A model generated the notes under the pieces. It was not told the DNA's origin, did not search any database, and saw only the letters and a list, made by a program, of their open reading frames with translations. 64,000 nucleotides of DNA. Source: Moringa oleifera. Lineage: Eukaryota; Streptophyta; Magnoliopsida; Brassicales; Moringaceae. The DNA is taken from positions 1,674,001-1,738,000 of the forward strand of contig JAJFZO010000087.1 of NCBI GenBank assembly GCA_021397835.1, written 5' to 3'. Shown one piece after another: positions 33,628 through 46,500 of this stretch (its first letter is position 1; each line of letters begins with the position of its first letter). The position numbers and the translations under genes were made by a program.

Positions 33628-36600
33628 TTACATTAGACGTATTGATGATGGGCCAGTTATAGCAGCAACTTTCTGAGCATGTTGGGCTTCAGATCGGTAC
33701 AGCCTCTTCATTTCTTTTTTAATTCGACGTGCCTCACGTCGTTCCTCCTTCACTGCAGCCTGCATCCAGTATAAATGTCATGTCATTTAAGCACACAATG
33801 TCAAAAGTTAACAGTACCTTAATGCACACAACACACTCTTATCCAAGCAAGCAAAATTCATTCTTTATAGGTTATCCTCAGTATGGAATTTTGCGGCAAA
33901 TGACATCCTTAGGAGACATTAATTGGATGGTGCATTACTGGCACAACTGCCAAGATGCACATACAAACAAAAGGACCAGAAGAAGCAAGTAGAGAGGTAC
34001 TTTTCGCTCTTTCTTCTCCTCCTTTGACTCTGGACCATGTTGCTTCTTCTTCTTCAGCTGTTCAGATTTCAAGCCAACCACATCCTTCGCTTTTACTGAA
34101 GAAGTCTTTCTGTGAGGCAAAAAGTCTACTGGAAGCTTCTCTTTTCCACGAAGGCAAATCACATGACTCTTGGAGCTAAAGGCTTCAGAAACAGTTTGAG
34201 CCAGATTCTTTTTCCTAGCAATTTCTGGGGCTCCAATTTTACCAGGGTGGTTATCAAGATTCGAATATGTAGAAACAATGGTTTCACAATCCCATTCTCC
34301 TGATGCATCACTACTATCCTTGACAATGACCATTTCATCTTCATTTCCATTTCCATACTTCTCAGCATATTCTGCACAATGGCGAATGACATTAGCAGCA
34401 GAGTCCACTAGTTTTTGGCTTTTTGGTCTCTCATTCTTTCGCAATAAATCTGCAGGAACTTCATATTTTCCATCTAGGCCAAAATCATCCATTGCACGGT
34501 CATAAAGGACATAGTTGAGCTTGTCTGCAAGAGATCCTTCTTCTTCAGCTGTGTAACCATGGTATTCATCATCACTGTCAGTGCCATATTCTTGAAGTTC
34601 AAGCTGCAAGGCACAGAACAATATATTGTGTAAGGACTTTATTTTTCAAAGGCTTAGGCAAAAGCTAGAAAACAACATCATGATCTAGCCAGAGCAAGAA
34701 ATAATTGTAGAGGTTTTGGTAGCTCAAAATAGCTGGAATCTTACACCGTCTAACAAAAAAAAAAAAAAATTATAAAACCATGCCCTAGTTGATAGTTGAT
34801 GCAAAGTTGAGCCTAAGAATAACTGTGGTAAGCCTTGTCCTTCTAAGCATACCAAAGCCCCTATAGCAGGTCTAGAACAAGCAATACAAGATCAAGGCAG
34901 GGAGTACTATAACCATAAGTAGTGGCAAGACCAGCCACCCACTATTGCCTGAGCAGCAGCACAGACGGGCTTGAAAGGTCACGAGCAGTAACTTCTTTGA
35001 GGGCTATATGCTATGCAACTAGAAAACAACACAATGAAGCATTTGAAAACAGATGATGAACAATCCAGCATCTACATTTCCGATTTAGCATGAATGCTCT
35101 CTCCATATCCAATTTTACCAGAATACCATTTGTATGAATCTATGTATGGAACTTAGATAAGTGCTCTACTAAGCAGCAAGTAATTCCAATACAACTATTA
35201 TGCACAAGAGAAAAGCATGATTTTTGTTCTATTTTCAGGTGACAATTTTGATAATTGAAATAGAAAAATAAGTTGACAACAAAGATTTCATGAAAACAAT
35301 CTTAGAAACGTTACTAACACCTAATTGTACAAGCACATGCATAATATCTATGCCTACAGATGCATCTGAACGAATCACACTCAAAACACATTACCATATT
35401 AGAAGACATTCAAGTGATTGTTAAATATTTATGGAAGCTAGAGAAAACTTAACTGAAAAACAAACAAAAGCTAAAAGTTGTTTATGTTCTTCATAATGTA
35501 AATGAGTGAACTAAGGTTGCACTCCAGCTGAACTACTCAACTATGTAGAACTAGGAAAGATCTGAAAAAGGCAAAAGTTCAACTTTAGTGCCCAACAAAA
35601 GAGTTAGACAAAATTTAAGGCAGTTATGCAGCTTAGGTCTCTATGCGCTACGGCACATGATTGGTGAGGTCAAGTCCAAGCTTCAAGATAATAACCAAAA
35701 CCAATGATTCTTAAAAACACAACAAATCAACACACTACGGCATTCCTCTAAGATTGTACTTTTCACGACATAAAGTAGACATAATTTCATGGAAGGAATC
35801 TCTCATCATGAAAACTGAGGGTAGAAAAATACAATGAAATAGGAAGCAGAAATAGGACTCACCAAATCAAATTGCTCATCCAAAAGACGACGATCGCGTG
35901 GCTTCTCACTATCACAATCATCTCCTAATCTTAAAGGTTGGTTTCTTACTTTGTCCAAACCACCTATATCAACAGCATTGTTATGATGACTGAAATTAGG
36001 AGATTTCTTGATTCCTTCACTGTTCTCCTGAAGTTGCTCGACCAAATTCAACTTCTTTTCAATATTTAAATCTTCAGCATCGATTTCAGGAAAATTTGCT
36101 TGAACAACGAAATCCTCCTCCAAGTCTTCAACATCAGAACCAAACCTCGACAAATCACTATCATCCAGCAATGCAGCAACCTCAGGATCAACAGCTTTCT
36201 GCACCCTCATAGGAACTGTTCTTGAGGCTACACTATAAATTGACTTCTCATTAGGATCAGCTTTCACTTGAGGAATCTGCACCCGGGAAGCATCGTATGC
36301 CTAAAAAAAACAAAGAACACAAAATCTTTTGCTTATACAAAGGTGTTCTCACAATCAAAGCCACAGAAAAGTTCCTCAGGTTAACAAGATAATGAAACAA
36401 TATACTATTGTGTTTAAGCACCTTAATTATAAGAATACTACCATAGGAAGACATGAAAGCAGGAATTGAGCATTTTATTTTTGTGATCCTCCAATCTCGT
36501 GGCAACCAATGGGCAGATTATTAGATTAGGAAAAAAAAGAGAAAAGAAAAAAAAAAAAGGACCAACCTTAACATCACGGGCGACCTGGTCAAGCCTGGCC

Positions 36601-37052
36601 TTAGGGTTATGATAAAAAACAGAACCGCCACCGGTGTTCTTAATCTCCCTCAAGTGGATCAAATAATTATAACCATCATCAGGAAATCCTAGCTCCAAAA
36701 TCTCCTTCCTTATGTGCTCCGGTAATGACGGCCTCCCACTCCCGGCCCCACCAAAACCCCCGTGAAATTGCACCGAATTACCAGATACGCGATGATCTTC
36801 ATCTCCGTCATCGTTATCTACGGGTGCATCAGCGAATATCGAATTGGGATCGTCGTTGTATTGGCCGCTGCCAGAGAACTCGCCACGGTTATCGTCTTCA
36901 AAGAAACTGTTGATAGAGTAAGGATTATTGTCAACTCGGACAAAAACTCTGTCGCTGCCAGGTTCGTCGGTGTAATTGGGATCAGACGTGTCGCGGGCGA
37001 GCAATTGAAACGTTACCGCTTTTTTCTTGTCGATAAATTTCTTCTTGCCCAT
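33628..37052 (-). CDS. LTV1: LTV1 homologue, 40S ribosomal subunit assembly factor
   Basis: Nuclear/cytoplasmic factor that, in yeast and animals, rides on pre-40S particles and must be released for small-subunit maturation and export. Exons on the minus strand: 36567-37052, 35863-36300, 34001-34603 and 33628-33759; all junctions are in phase 0, giving 1659 nt and 552 aa. Family hallmarks are MGKKKFIDKKKAVTFQLLAR at the start, the conserved YNYLIHLREI with a Gly-rich stretch next to it (residues about 125-140), the acidic middle (DVEDLEEDFVVQANFPE), DEQFD...LELQEYG, and the basic C-terminus (EERREARRIKKEMKRLYRSE ending in SSIRLM). It shares a divergent promoter with ARC6, in which a tRNA-Glu is embedded. 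Confidence 0.95.
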
Positions 37053-37528
37053 TCTCTGGGCTACTGATAATAAGAATACAAAATATGATACGGGTGATCG
37101 TCAGAGGTGAAGGAAAAGCTTTAAGCCACGAACAGAAGATACTTAATCAGTGTAGCATTCATATAAACCCTATGTATAGTCCCGTTCATAAACCCTAGAT
37201 GATAATAGTACCATACCCTGCGAGTCTGCGACTGTGAGATAAAAGATACGGACACGTGGCCGTTAAAGGGCAAAGTATTTGTGACTTAAAAAAAGAAAAA
37301 ACAAAAAGAAATTCCGTTGCCGGGACTTGAACCCGGGTCTCTCGGGTGAGAGCCGAGTATCCTAACCAACTAGACTACAACGGATTGTTGTTCGTGGGTA
37401 TTAAATAAAACCATACCAATGAGACAAAGGGAAGAGTGCCATTCTATCCGTCCCATAGAGGAAAGGGAACACTTAATAAACGAGGGGAGGAGGAAGAGGG
37501 TTGACGGCTTTTAAACGCAGCAGCTTCC
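37053..37528. promoter_or_regulatory. Divergent promoter LTV1 / ARC6 containing a tRNA gene
   Basis: Only 476 bp separate the two start codons. The left part (37053-37312) must hold the LTV1 leader and promoter; the right part (37385-37528) is only 144 bp for the ARC6 leader. A tRNA-Glu fills 37313-37384 on the LTV1 strand. It begins 144 bp from the ARC6 ATG. Confidence 0.7.
37313..37384 (-). tRNA. trnE-CTC: tRNA-Glu (anticodon CTC), second copy
   Basis: Identical over all 72 nt to the copy at 31380-31451, same strand. The downstream side on the minus strand is a long T-rich tract (ttctttttg, then tttttctttttt), a good Pol III terminator. It sits inside the LTV1/ARC6 divergent promoter. Confidence 0.98.
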
Positions 37529-40500
37529 ATGGAAGCACTGAGACACGTAGGCATCGGCCTCTGTACTCCCAGCGTAGTGGGCCCGGCGCCTGGTTGGAGA
37601 AAACAACTCTCTAAGCTCACTCCCTCCGGTGGTGGCGGTACCGTCTGCTCCGCTAATAAATGGGCCGACCGTCTGCTCTCCGACTTCCAATTCAGTACCA
37701 CCGACTCACACTCTGCCTCCTCAACCACCGCAATTCTCGCTCCGCCTCCGCCTCCGCTACTCGTACCCCCCGAGCGCTACGTCTCCATTCCCATCGACTT
37801 CTATCGGGTCCCTCTCAGATCAGAAGTTTTTTCAGTAATGATCTCAATTTTGGTGATGTTTTTGGTTGTTTAGTAACTTGTGTGGTTTTGTGGACAGGTG
37901 TTAGGAGCTGAGACTCATTTCTTGGGAGATGGTATCAAGAGAGCTTATGAAGCGAGGGTTTCCAAGCCGCCACAGTACGGGTTCAGCCAAGAGGCTTTGA
38001 TCAGCCGCAGACAGATTCTTCAAGCTGCATGCGAAACTTTATCAAACCATAGGTCTAGAAGAGAGTATAATCAAGGCCTCGTTGAAGATGAAGACATTAC
38101 CATCATCACAGACGTCCCTTGGGACAAGGTAATCGCACTATGTTTTCTCTCTGTTTGGTTCGCGAGCTTCCATATGAATAGGAGGGCCATTGAGCTGATA
38201 TTGAGGGGTTTTATGCGGACTCACAATGAATTGTAGGTTCCTGGGGCTCTTTGTGTCTTACAAGAAGCAGGGGAGAGTGAGGTGGTGCTTCAAATCGGAG
38301 ACAGATTGCTGAGAGAGAGACTGCCCAAGTCCTTCAAGCAAGATGTTGTGCTTGTAATGGCGCTTGCTTACTTGGACATGTCGAGAGATGCTATGGCATT
38401 GCAGCCACCTGATTTTATTGGAGGCTGTGAGCTTCTTGAGAGAGCTTTGAAGCTGCTGCAGGTGCTGTACCATATTTCTGAACTGTGATTCAGGGACAAG
38501 CATATTCTTTTTTTTCTTCTTTTTGGCTTCTGGTATTTATTATTCTTAACCATTTCAAGGTTATAAATTGTGAGGGTAGTTACAATGTATTATTCAGTTA
38601 TCTAGAGACCCTGTTAGAACCTTATCATCCAAATAGTTAGTCTTAATAAAATGCATTCCCAAACGTGCTTTTATGATTGAAAGTAACATATATGTTGTGT
38701 AGAAAGTGAGAAAATCAGTTGGCTTCTTCGACGGTAATGTGTAGGAAGCTTTCTCTTGAGCTTTGTGAGAGAATTTAATCTTGTCAGAAGGATTATATCT
38801 TTTCCAACTGGGTGTGGCATCTTGTGAACTCCTTAGGTCACATTTAACTTGTGCTTAATGATATATTCATACAAGTGCTTGTTGAAAAAATATAGAAAAA
38901 AATTGGTTGCATATTCATAGAAGTTGCAACCTTTCCAAGAACTTGCTATTTGATAGATTCTTATCTTGAGCATGTAGGAGGAAGGGGCCAGCACTCTTGC
39001 ACCAGATCTACGAGCACAAATTGATGAGACATTAGAGGAGATCACACCACGTTGTGTTCTGGAACTTCTGGCCTTACCCCTCAGTGATGACTATCGAACA
39101 AAGAGGGCAGAGGGTCTTCGTGGTGTGCGCAATGTTTTATGGTCTGTTGGAGGAGGGGGAGCAGCTGCAATTGCTGGGGGATTCACACGTGAGGATTTTA
39201 TGAATGAGGCCTTCTTACATATGACTGCAGCCGAGCAGGTGGCATAGTAGATTCTGATCATAACATTTGCCTTAGCTCATTTATCCTTGCTCCTACATTT
39301 TTTAATTCATTACTTCTATTTTTTTTTTCCTTTTTATGTAAGGTCGACCTGTTTGTTGCCACCCCAAGTAATATTCCAGCAGAGAGTTTTGAAGTTTATG
39401 GAGTGGCGCTTGCTCTTGTGGCTCAAGCATTTGTGGGTAAAAAACCTCATCTCATCCGAGATGCTGATAACCTATTCCAACAACTTCAGCAGGCTAAGGT
39501 AGCAGCTCTAGAAAATTCTTTCTCTTTCTATGCTCAAAAAGAAAACCGTGAGACAGACTTTGCATTAGAAAGGGGTCTTTGTTCCCTGCTTGTAGGGGAA
39601 CTGAATGAATGTCGCATGTGGTTGGGCCTAGACTGTGATACCTCACCATACAGAAATCCATCTATTGTAGAGTTTATCTCAGAGAATTCAAAGGATGATG
39701 AGGACAGTAATCTACCTGGGCTCTGTAAACTGTTGGAAACATGGTTGATGGGGGTGGTTTTCCCCAGATTCAGAGACACGAAAGATATCCAACTCAGGCT
39801 TGGAGATTACTATGATGATCCTGTTGTCTTGAGGTATTTGGAAAGGCTAGAGGGAGTTCGCGGTTCACCCTTAGCTGCAGCAGCAGCTATAGCACAGATT
39901 GGGGCAGAGCACGTAAAGTCTAGTGCAATTCATGCATTACAAAAGGTGTTTCCTCTTGGTCAGAGAGTTGAGAGTTTGCGACATAAAGAAATTGCGAAGA
40001 GCAGTACCATTTCTACTTCAGAAAATGAAGAGCCTCTAGAAAATCCTAATCTGGATGATTCTATCATTAGAGCTGAGGTTCAGAAAAGAAGTGATGAAAT
40101 ATTTGAAGAAGTATCAATGACTGACAAAATTAAAGATGCTAGTGTGAAGATCATGTGTGCAGGCGTGGTGATTGGAACGGTGACCTTGTTTGGTTTGAAG
40201 TATTTACCAGCTAAGAATGGCTCATCCAACCTCCATAAGGAAATTGGTTCAGCTATAACGTCTGATGTCACTAATGTGGGTACGATTCAGTGATACAAAT
40301 ATTAAAGTAAAAATCTTTATTTTCAGTTACTTAGGCGCCTCTTCATGAATCCTTTTTGGTTCAAGCTAGAGGTTAATGCCTAATTAGACCAAACTCTAGC
40401 AAGTTACGGAAAAAATGATCGCCGTTTGCTTAAAATTTTCGGTTCTCTTCATGGTTTCTCTTACTGTTTGGAGAAGTCTTTCTTGTTTTACAAAAATTTT

Positions 40501-42546
40501 AAATCTTTTTAGTTCTTTTTCTAAAAATGCATTTGATAGTATGAAAACTCAACTGAATGTGGTTTTTTCTCCGGTGGATCTGATCTTGATAAAGTTCAGG
40601 CAAATGATGACGGAAAAATTACTGTACATCTTTTGTTATTCATGCTAGAAATGAAGTTTGCTTTTCCTGAAATTCTTTAATCTCTTTGATTTGTTAATTG
40701 GTTCAGTTATCATATTGTAGTTATGCTCCAAATGTTCAGCAATGTTTCTGCTTAACCTATTTTAAAAAACAGAAAAAAAAAGGAAAAACAAATGCTTCCA
40801 CTTATTATCTACAACCTTTTTACCATAAAGATTGAAAAAAAAAAAAAAAAAAAGCCTGAGAACTTGTGGTGACTACTTTTAACTTGCAGCTATGGTTTCT
40901 TCATGCGTTTATTTCCAAATTAAGCAAGTGAGTTCTTGTTTATAAAGGCATGGTCTGCTCTTTCAGTAACTATACAATTTGATTGCTGTTTCAGTAAGAC
41001 TCTTCCTCTTTCACGAAGTGGAAGATCGTGAAGTTATGCCTTCGAAGTGTTTAACCTCTAGTTATTCTAGTTTCCAAAATCCTAGTTTGACATTAGCACC
41101 TTCGCTGCATTTTTCTCCCAATTAGTCTAACTTTTCTAGATAGGACAGACTTTTTGCGTATAGTTTCCAGCTTAGTGGCAAGTATCTGCCTACAAGGCCA
41201 AAGCCTGGTCACTGTCTAGCTGTGGATGGTATATGTAGGATATTTGGCATTCTAACTTTTGTTTTAAGGGCATGGTCTGCATTTAAAGAGGCACATGGTT
41301 GAGGAATCAGAAAGTATATTCCTTGCATGCTTTGTAAATCTTGCAGTAACATGTTTTTCCTAATTCCAGTTCGACCTTGCTGATGCAGGAGTAGATGAAA
41401 ATTCTGTGGAGAAAGTACCCAGAATGGATGCAAGGTTTGCGGAAGATATAGTTGGCAAGTGGCAGAACATTAAGTCTCAGGCTTTTGGTCCTGATCACTG
41501 CATAGAAAAATTGCCAGAGGTATGGAAATTCCTTCACATGTGATTTTAATTCCTGCCGCAACTTCCTCAAATGTTGATGTGCTTGCTTCCTCATCGATCT
41601 TGGGAGTCCCTTTCTGTTTTAATTGGCTTTTGTGACAGTGGGTACATTTAGTAAGGGTTTACTTAAAACAAGTAAACAATGTGCAATTAAAACAGTTTTC
41701 GGCAGAAAGCTAGCAAAGAGAGAGGAAGAATCAGAGACCTGAAATTTTGTTCCTGAATGATCACAGAAAAGAAAAAGAGGAAAACATCCTTTATTAATAA
41801 CTGAAACTCAATTCACATTGTTTTCTTCTTCTTTTCCCACTTACTCTGATGGGCTACTTTGGCTGGTTATGCACAAGCTGTGCCAGTGGTATCTGCGATT
41901 TCAAACACAACCAACTTGAGAAAGGAAAAGGAAAAATGATTGCATCTTCAACTTTTACCTAGGTGTTTTGCTGCTCAAGACTGAGTGTTGAATTATTTCT
42001 TGTTTCGAAACTGCCTGATCTTACCATATAAAGTACATAATAACTTCTTGGATATCTGTGGACTAGCTTTGATCTGTTGTGTGTCCACCTGTCATCAACC
42101 CTTGTATGCCAAATGCGGCAGTTTATTCAAGTAAGCTGTCTATGATAATGAAGACTGATATAGATCTCCTTTGCCCTAATATTTTTAGAAATTTTGATTG
42201 ATAGCACTGCTTGAAGTTATGTTATGCCCTCCCTGACCCTGAAAACAATTGCCAGGTTTTGGATGGTCGGATGTTGAAGATATGGACAGATAGAGCAGCT
42301 GAAATTGCACTACTTGGTCTAGTGTATGACTACACCCTGTTGAAACTAACCATTGACAGCGTAACTGTCTCGGCAGATGGATGCCGTGCTGTGGTTGAAG
42401 CTACTCTGGAAGAGTCTGCTCGCCTGACTGATGCAGTCCATCCAGAGAACGATGCAACAAATGTGAGAACCTACACAACAAGATACGAGATGTCCTGGTC
42501 CAATTCAGGATGGAAAATTACAGAAGGATCTGTGCTCACATCATAA
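37529..42546 (+). CDS. ARC6: ARC6, chloroplast division J-like protein
   Basis: Inner-envelope protein that anchors and stabilises the FtsZ ring on the stromal side and recruits PDV2 in the intermembrane space. Exons: 37529-37807, 37898-38128, 38237-38461, 38978-39238, 39343-40279, 41389-41519 and 42256-42546; 2355 nt, 784 aa (Arabidopsis is about 800). The N-terminus is a Ser/Thr-rich transit peptide. The J-like region (about 88-155; FYRVLGAETHFLGDGIKRAY) lacks a HPD triad, as in the family. A long conserved stromal region follows (PSNIPAESFEVYGVALALVA). One transmembrane helix lies near 599-620 (VKIMCAGVVIGTVTLFGLKYL). The C-terminal PDV2-binding domain is VLDGRMLKIWTDRAAEIALL to the end. 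Exon 5 must stop at 40279; reading on meets TGA at 40291. AATAAA is at 42565-42570. Confidence 0.96.
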
Positions 42547-43526
42547 ATAGCTAATGTCCAGCATAATAAAACTCGGATGGAATTTATTTTTGTTCATCTA
42601 CTTATTTGCCATTCCATCATTTGTAATTACTTACCATGACTAAAGGCTTCTTTTCCTCCATTATAAATAGATTCAATGACCTATTTCTTGCTGTCATATT
42701 GCTAGTTTCCTACATTGGCTGAGGATGCCACCAAGAGCTTGGGGCCAAGGGGCAGTCTGTTCCCTGTTCTGTCTGTTAGGTTTTTGGTAAGGGGAAGCTT
42801 TTCTTTTGGTGGACAGTAAGGTGTCATGTGTTCTATCAGAGAAGCACCTGCAGATAAGCAGCCTTATCCACCAACACCAAGAGGATCCAATATTTTCAAT
42901 TTCTGGGACAGTTGCTGGCCAACTAGAGCTGAAACATATATTCTAATTCTTCGTGAGGAAAGTCCTCTCATCAGGGAAGTAACAAAAAATTTAGATAACC
43001 AGAAATTAAAATTGGAAAAATGCTGGTTTGGCTCTGGGAGAGCAATAAATTTGTGGTAGAGACTGGGGTTGCGTCTGTCAGCCAACATGGGGGTGCTTTT
43101 AAGGTTATTCTGGGGGACAAGATTAAAATCCAGAATTTCTCTTTAATTACACCCTTTTTGCTTCCTCAGAGGTACAACAAATCAAAACCACAAGACAAGC
43201 AGTACATAGTCCTTAATCAGGCTTCCCAACTGTGTGACATTGGCAAATTACTTCTAAGCAGATCTTCAACCAAAAGACATGTATACAAGTAATATTCTCC
43301 ACAAGCTTCATAAATCTTCGTAGACATTTATTTGTAAATTCTAGCAAGGCAACAGAGGATCAAAGTTTAGATTACCACTAGAATCAGCTTAAAGTCCTTA
43401 AATTTAAATCAGAACCTAGAAAAACCTTGGGGTTAAGTTAGCTTAGCTCTTCAACTCATTAAATTCAGTTAAGCTGACAGAAACATCACAAGAATTATCA
43501 CTAAGATACCCACTTATCCAAGAAGC
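42547..43526. other. Convergent 3' flanks of ARC6 and KIN-7
   Basis: ARC6 (plus) and the kinesin (minus) converge here. The ARC6 polyadenylation hexamer is at 42565-42570. The rest has no credible gene; short ORFs at 42826-43059 and 43020-43292 have no recognisable features. Confidence 0.5.
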
Positions 43527-46500
43527 TTAAACCAGGGAAGGCAAATTGTTTTTCCAGCTGAAGGTTCTCCAGCTTGGTGATTTGGGTAAGAAGCTAAGTC
43601 CAAACATTTCCTTAGGGGTCTGGCTTGCCTCTACCAAACCAACCAACTTTGAGACAAGGTTGGCACTCTCATTTACATGGTTTATATCGTTTGTGTCTGT
43701 CCACAAGCAATTTGCCAACTGCAGGCTTCTCTGCTTTGTGTTCAAGTTGATACCCCATTTCTTGTAAAGGAACTCTCGCTCTTTTCTTGAAAACTTCTTG
43801 GGTATTTGCTTGGCTAACATGTCCCTCTCACGATTAAGAGCCTTCACACTGTCTCTCCTGAAAAGAACGCTAAAATCAGGAATCAGATGACTGATTACGC
43901 TGGAAGATTGAATCAACAAGTTTATACATTTTGATTGAGGTTTTTACTCTCATGACACCTTGATGATTTTAGATGCCTTTGCAATCATATTGACTGGATG
44001 CTGTATCGAAAGTAAAACTAAGAGTTACCACTACCTTCTGGAATTTTTTTTATTAGCCACATCAAGAAGAACACTGCACAACAATGCCTTGGATTATTTT
44101 CCCCCTATTTCTTTTCCTTTTTCAGCTTGATCTATATCTTGAATTGTTCTTCATTCATTTGTTTCTCCGAAAAAATTTCAAGGAGGTGTGCAACTACTAA
44201 TAAATTTGACATAAAGCATAAACAAATACTACTTACAAAATTACCATGTATTAGTTTGAAACTAGAATCAAGACTAGAGGCATGTATCCTAGAGTGTAAA
44301 CGCACATATGAACAGTGAATCCTGATAGGGATGAAGGATATACCTTGATGCATTACTTCCTTGAGAAAATGTGCTCTTCAGAAAAGACAACCTTCTAAGC
44401 TCAACCTCCATATAAACAGAGTCAGAAGGGTCACCTTTGAAAAGCAGGTAAAAGTAGGTTCTGTGGACCAATGGCACACTGCATATTGCCCAAAGTGCCA
44501 TTATCTCTCCCCGCTGCCTCTCAAATTCTGAGGCCCAATCAGTATGGGTTTTTAATGCACACTGCACTGTCTCCAAGCCAATCCCGTTAATGCTTTCCTG
44601 GGACTCGTTGGTCTCAGGTGCTGCTGCTTCCTCATTAGCTGATTTGTGGCACTGCTTTCAGGAAATTATAATATTAACAGTTCTTCTTGATGCCATAAAC
44701 TGAGAAATCAAAGTCATGGTACGTGAAACAGAGGGGGAGAGAGAGAGAGAGAGAGAGAGAGCTTCTCACTGAATCATCACTAGATTGCTTGTCTGATTGT
44801 GGTTGGCACATATCATTCAGCCTGGCAACAAAATGGTCCCTGTTAATAATATTCTCTACTCCTGATTCTCCAATGCTCTGAGCATTCTCTGGCTGAAGCT
44901 TGGTCTTCTCATTCTGTGCGGCAAAAAAATGGTCGATGTGATTAATAGTCTCTATGGCTGGTTCTTCCTTGTTCTGTGCACCCTCTAACAAGAAGCTGGC
45001 CATGCCGTTTGGTCCCGGTATAACATCATGCATGTCAGGAGTATTCTCTGCATATGATTCTTTATTGCTATGTGCATCCATTGAAAAAGTACTGATAGTG
45101 CTCTCTTCTTCCATGGAAGACAGAGAAGTTTGAGATGCTTTCCTTGAAAAAGGTCCAGTACTGGCAGTGTATTTCAGTTCAGGCAGCTTTGAAGACGAGC
45201 CTGTGCGTCTTCTGATGTGGTCCTTTTCGTATACAACAGGCGATGTGTTCCCTTTCTGCTCTACTTTCTCAAGCCAAAGAGGAGATGGTATATTGATGAG
45301 AGACTCTCTGCAACTTCTGCTTCTTGTCAATTTGAAGCTACCACAGCTTGGGGAATATGTTTCAGAGAAAGGAGATTGTTCTTGGCACTGTAGATTGACA
45401 AGATAATGAATGGTTTTTTGCATTTCCTTAACTTTTTCCTTCAAAGCATCGTAAGTATCATCTATATCATTACGACTTGACTCCTTATCTTCCTTCTGAG
45501 GGGATGATTCAGTTTCTTTAGTTTCCCAAGTCAAGGATAATTTTTCTTCCTTTTCAGTAGAAGTGGATGACAAAACATCAACTTCTGCTTTTGTCCTGAC
45601 AATTGACTCCTCTTTTTCAACACATGGAACTTCCTCGCAGATAGCTTCAGCTTCTTCACGAGTTCCTCTTCCAGCAATCTCCTCCCAACCCTGACATGGA
45701 TCAGGGCCACCAAACTTAGGTGTACTGTCATCCAGCAAAAAATTGTCTTCACTGTTCTCAGGTAGCTCCAAAGAGGGCTTGTCCGAGTCAATAATAGTGG
45801 GTGTATCTAAATCCTTGGCTCCGTTGCATGATCCGAATTCTGCATCAAGACGAGGAGGATTGGCTATATTTGATGGGCCATTTTCTGCATATTCATCGGT
45901 TTTAGATAGTCGATCCTCCCCAACTGATCTCAGCAAATTCTCAACCCGAGACTGAGCCATATCACGTTGCCACGTCAACTCTTTGATCTGTTTATCCATC
46001 TGCACATTCTCATTACAGAAAAGGAAAGTGAGCAAACCTAGTATTACAGCAAGGGAAATTGTATATCCTTTCTTTCTGAGAAACAAACACATACTCACAC
46101 ATGCATATATCTGGGTGTCTCTCTCACTCTCTCTCTCTCTCTATATATATATAAATGCATCATTACTTGCAAAAGAGCAGTATGAGAGTGAAAATGTAAC
46201 CCCTCACCTTTTCTATCAGTTGTTCTTTCTCCATCAATTGTTCTTTCTCTCTCAGCAATGCAGCAGAATCTGAAGTTATGGAACCAGATTCCAAATTTCT
46301 CAACTCATTCTCCATTCTAGCCAATTCTCTTTGCAGTTGCCTTACCAGAATCTTGTCTGACACCACTAAGTTGACTTGTGCATTAGTAGTAACCTGTTTA
46401 GCACAACTGGCAAAGAAGAGGGTGTTTCTTGATTGCTCAACGTGACTGCGAGCTGGGCTCATGGTGCAGATGATGGCTGTTCTGGCATTGCCTCCTAACG

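Noticed and set aside
37529..42546. PARC6/CDP1 rather than ARC6
   Set aside because: The N-terminal MEALRHVGIGL, FYRVLGAETHFLGDGI and C-terminal VLDGRMLKIWTDRAAE match ARC6 as remembered much more closely.
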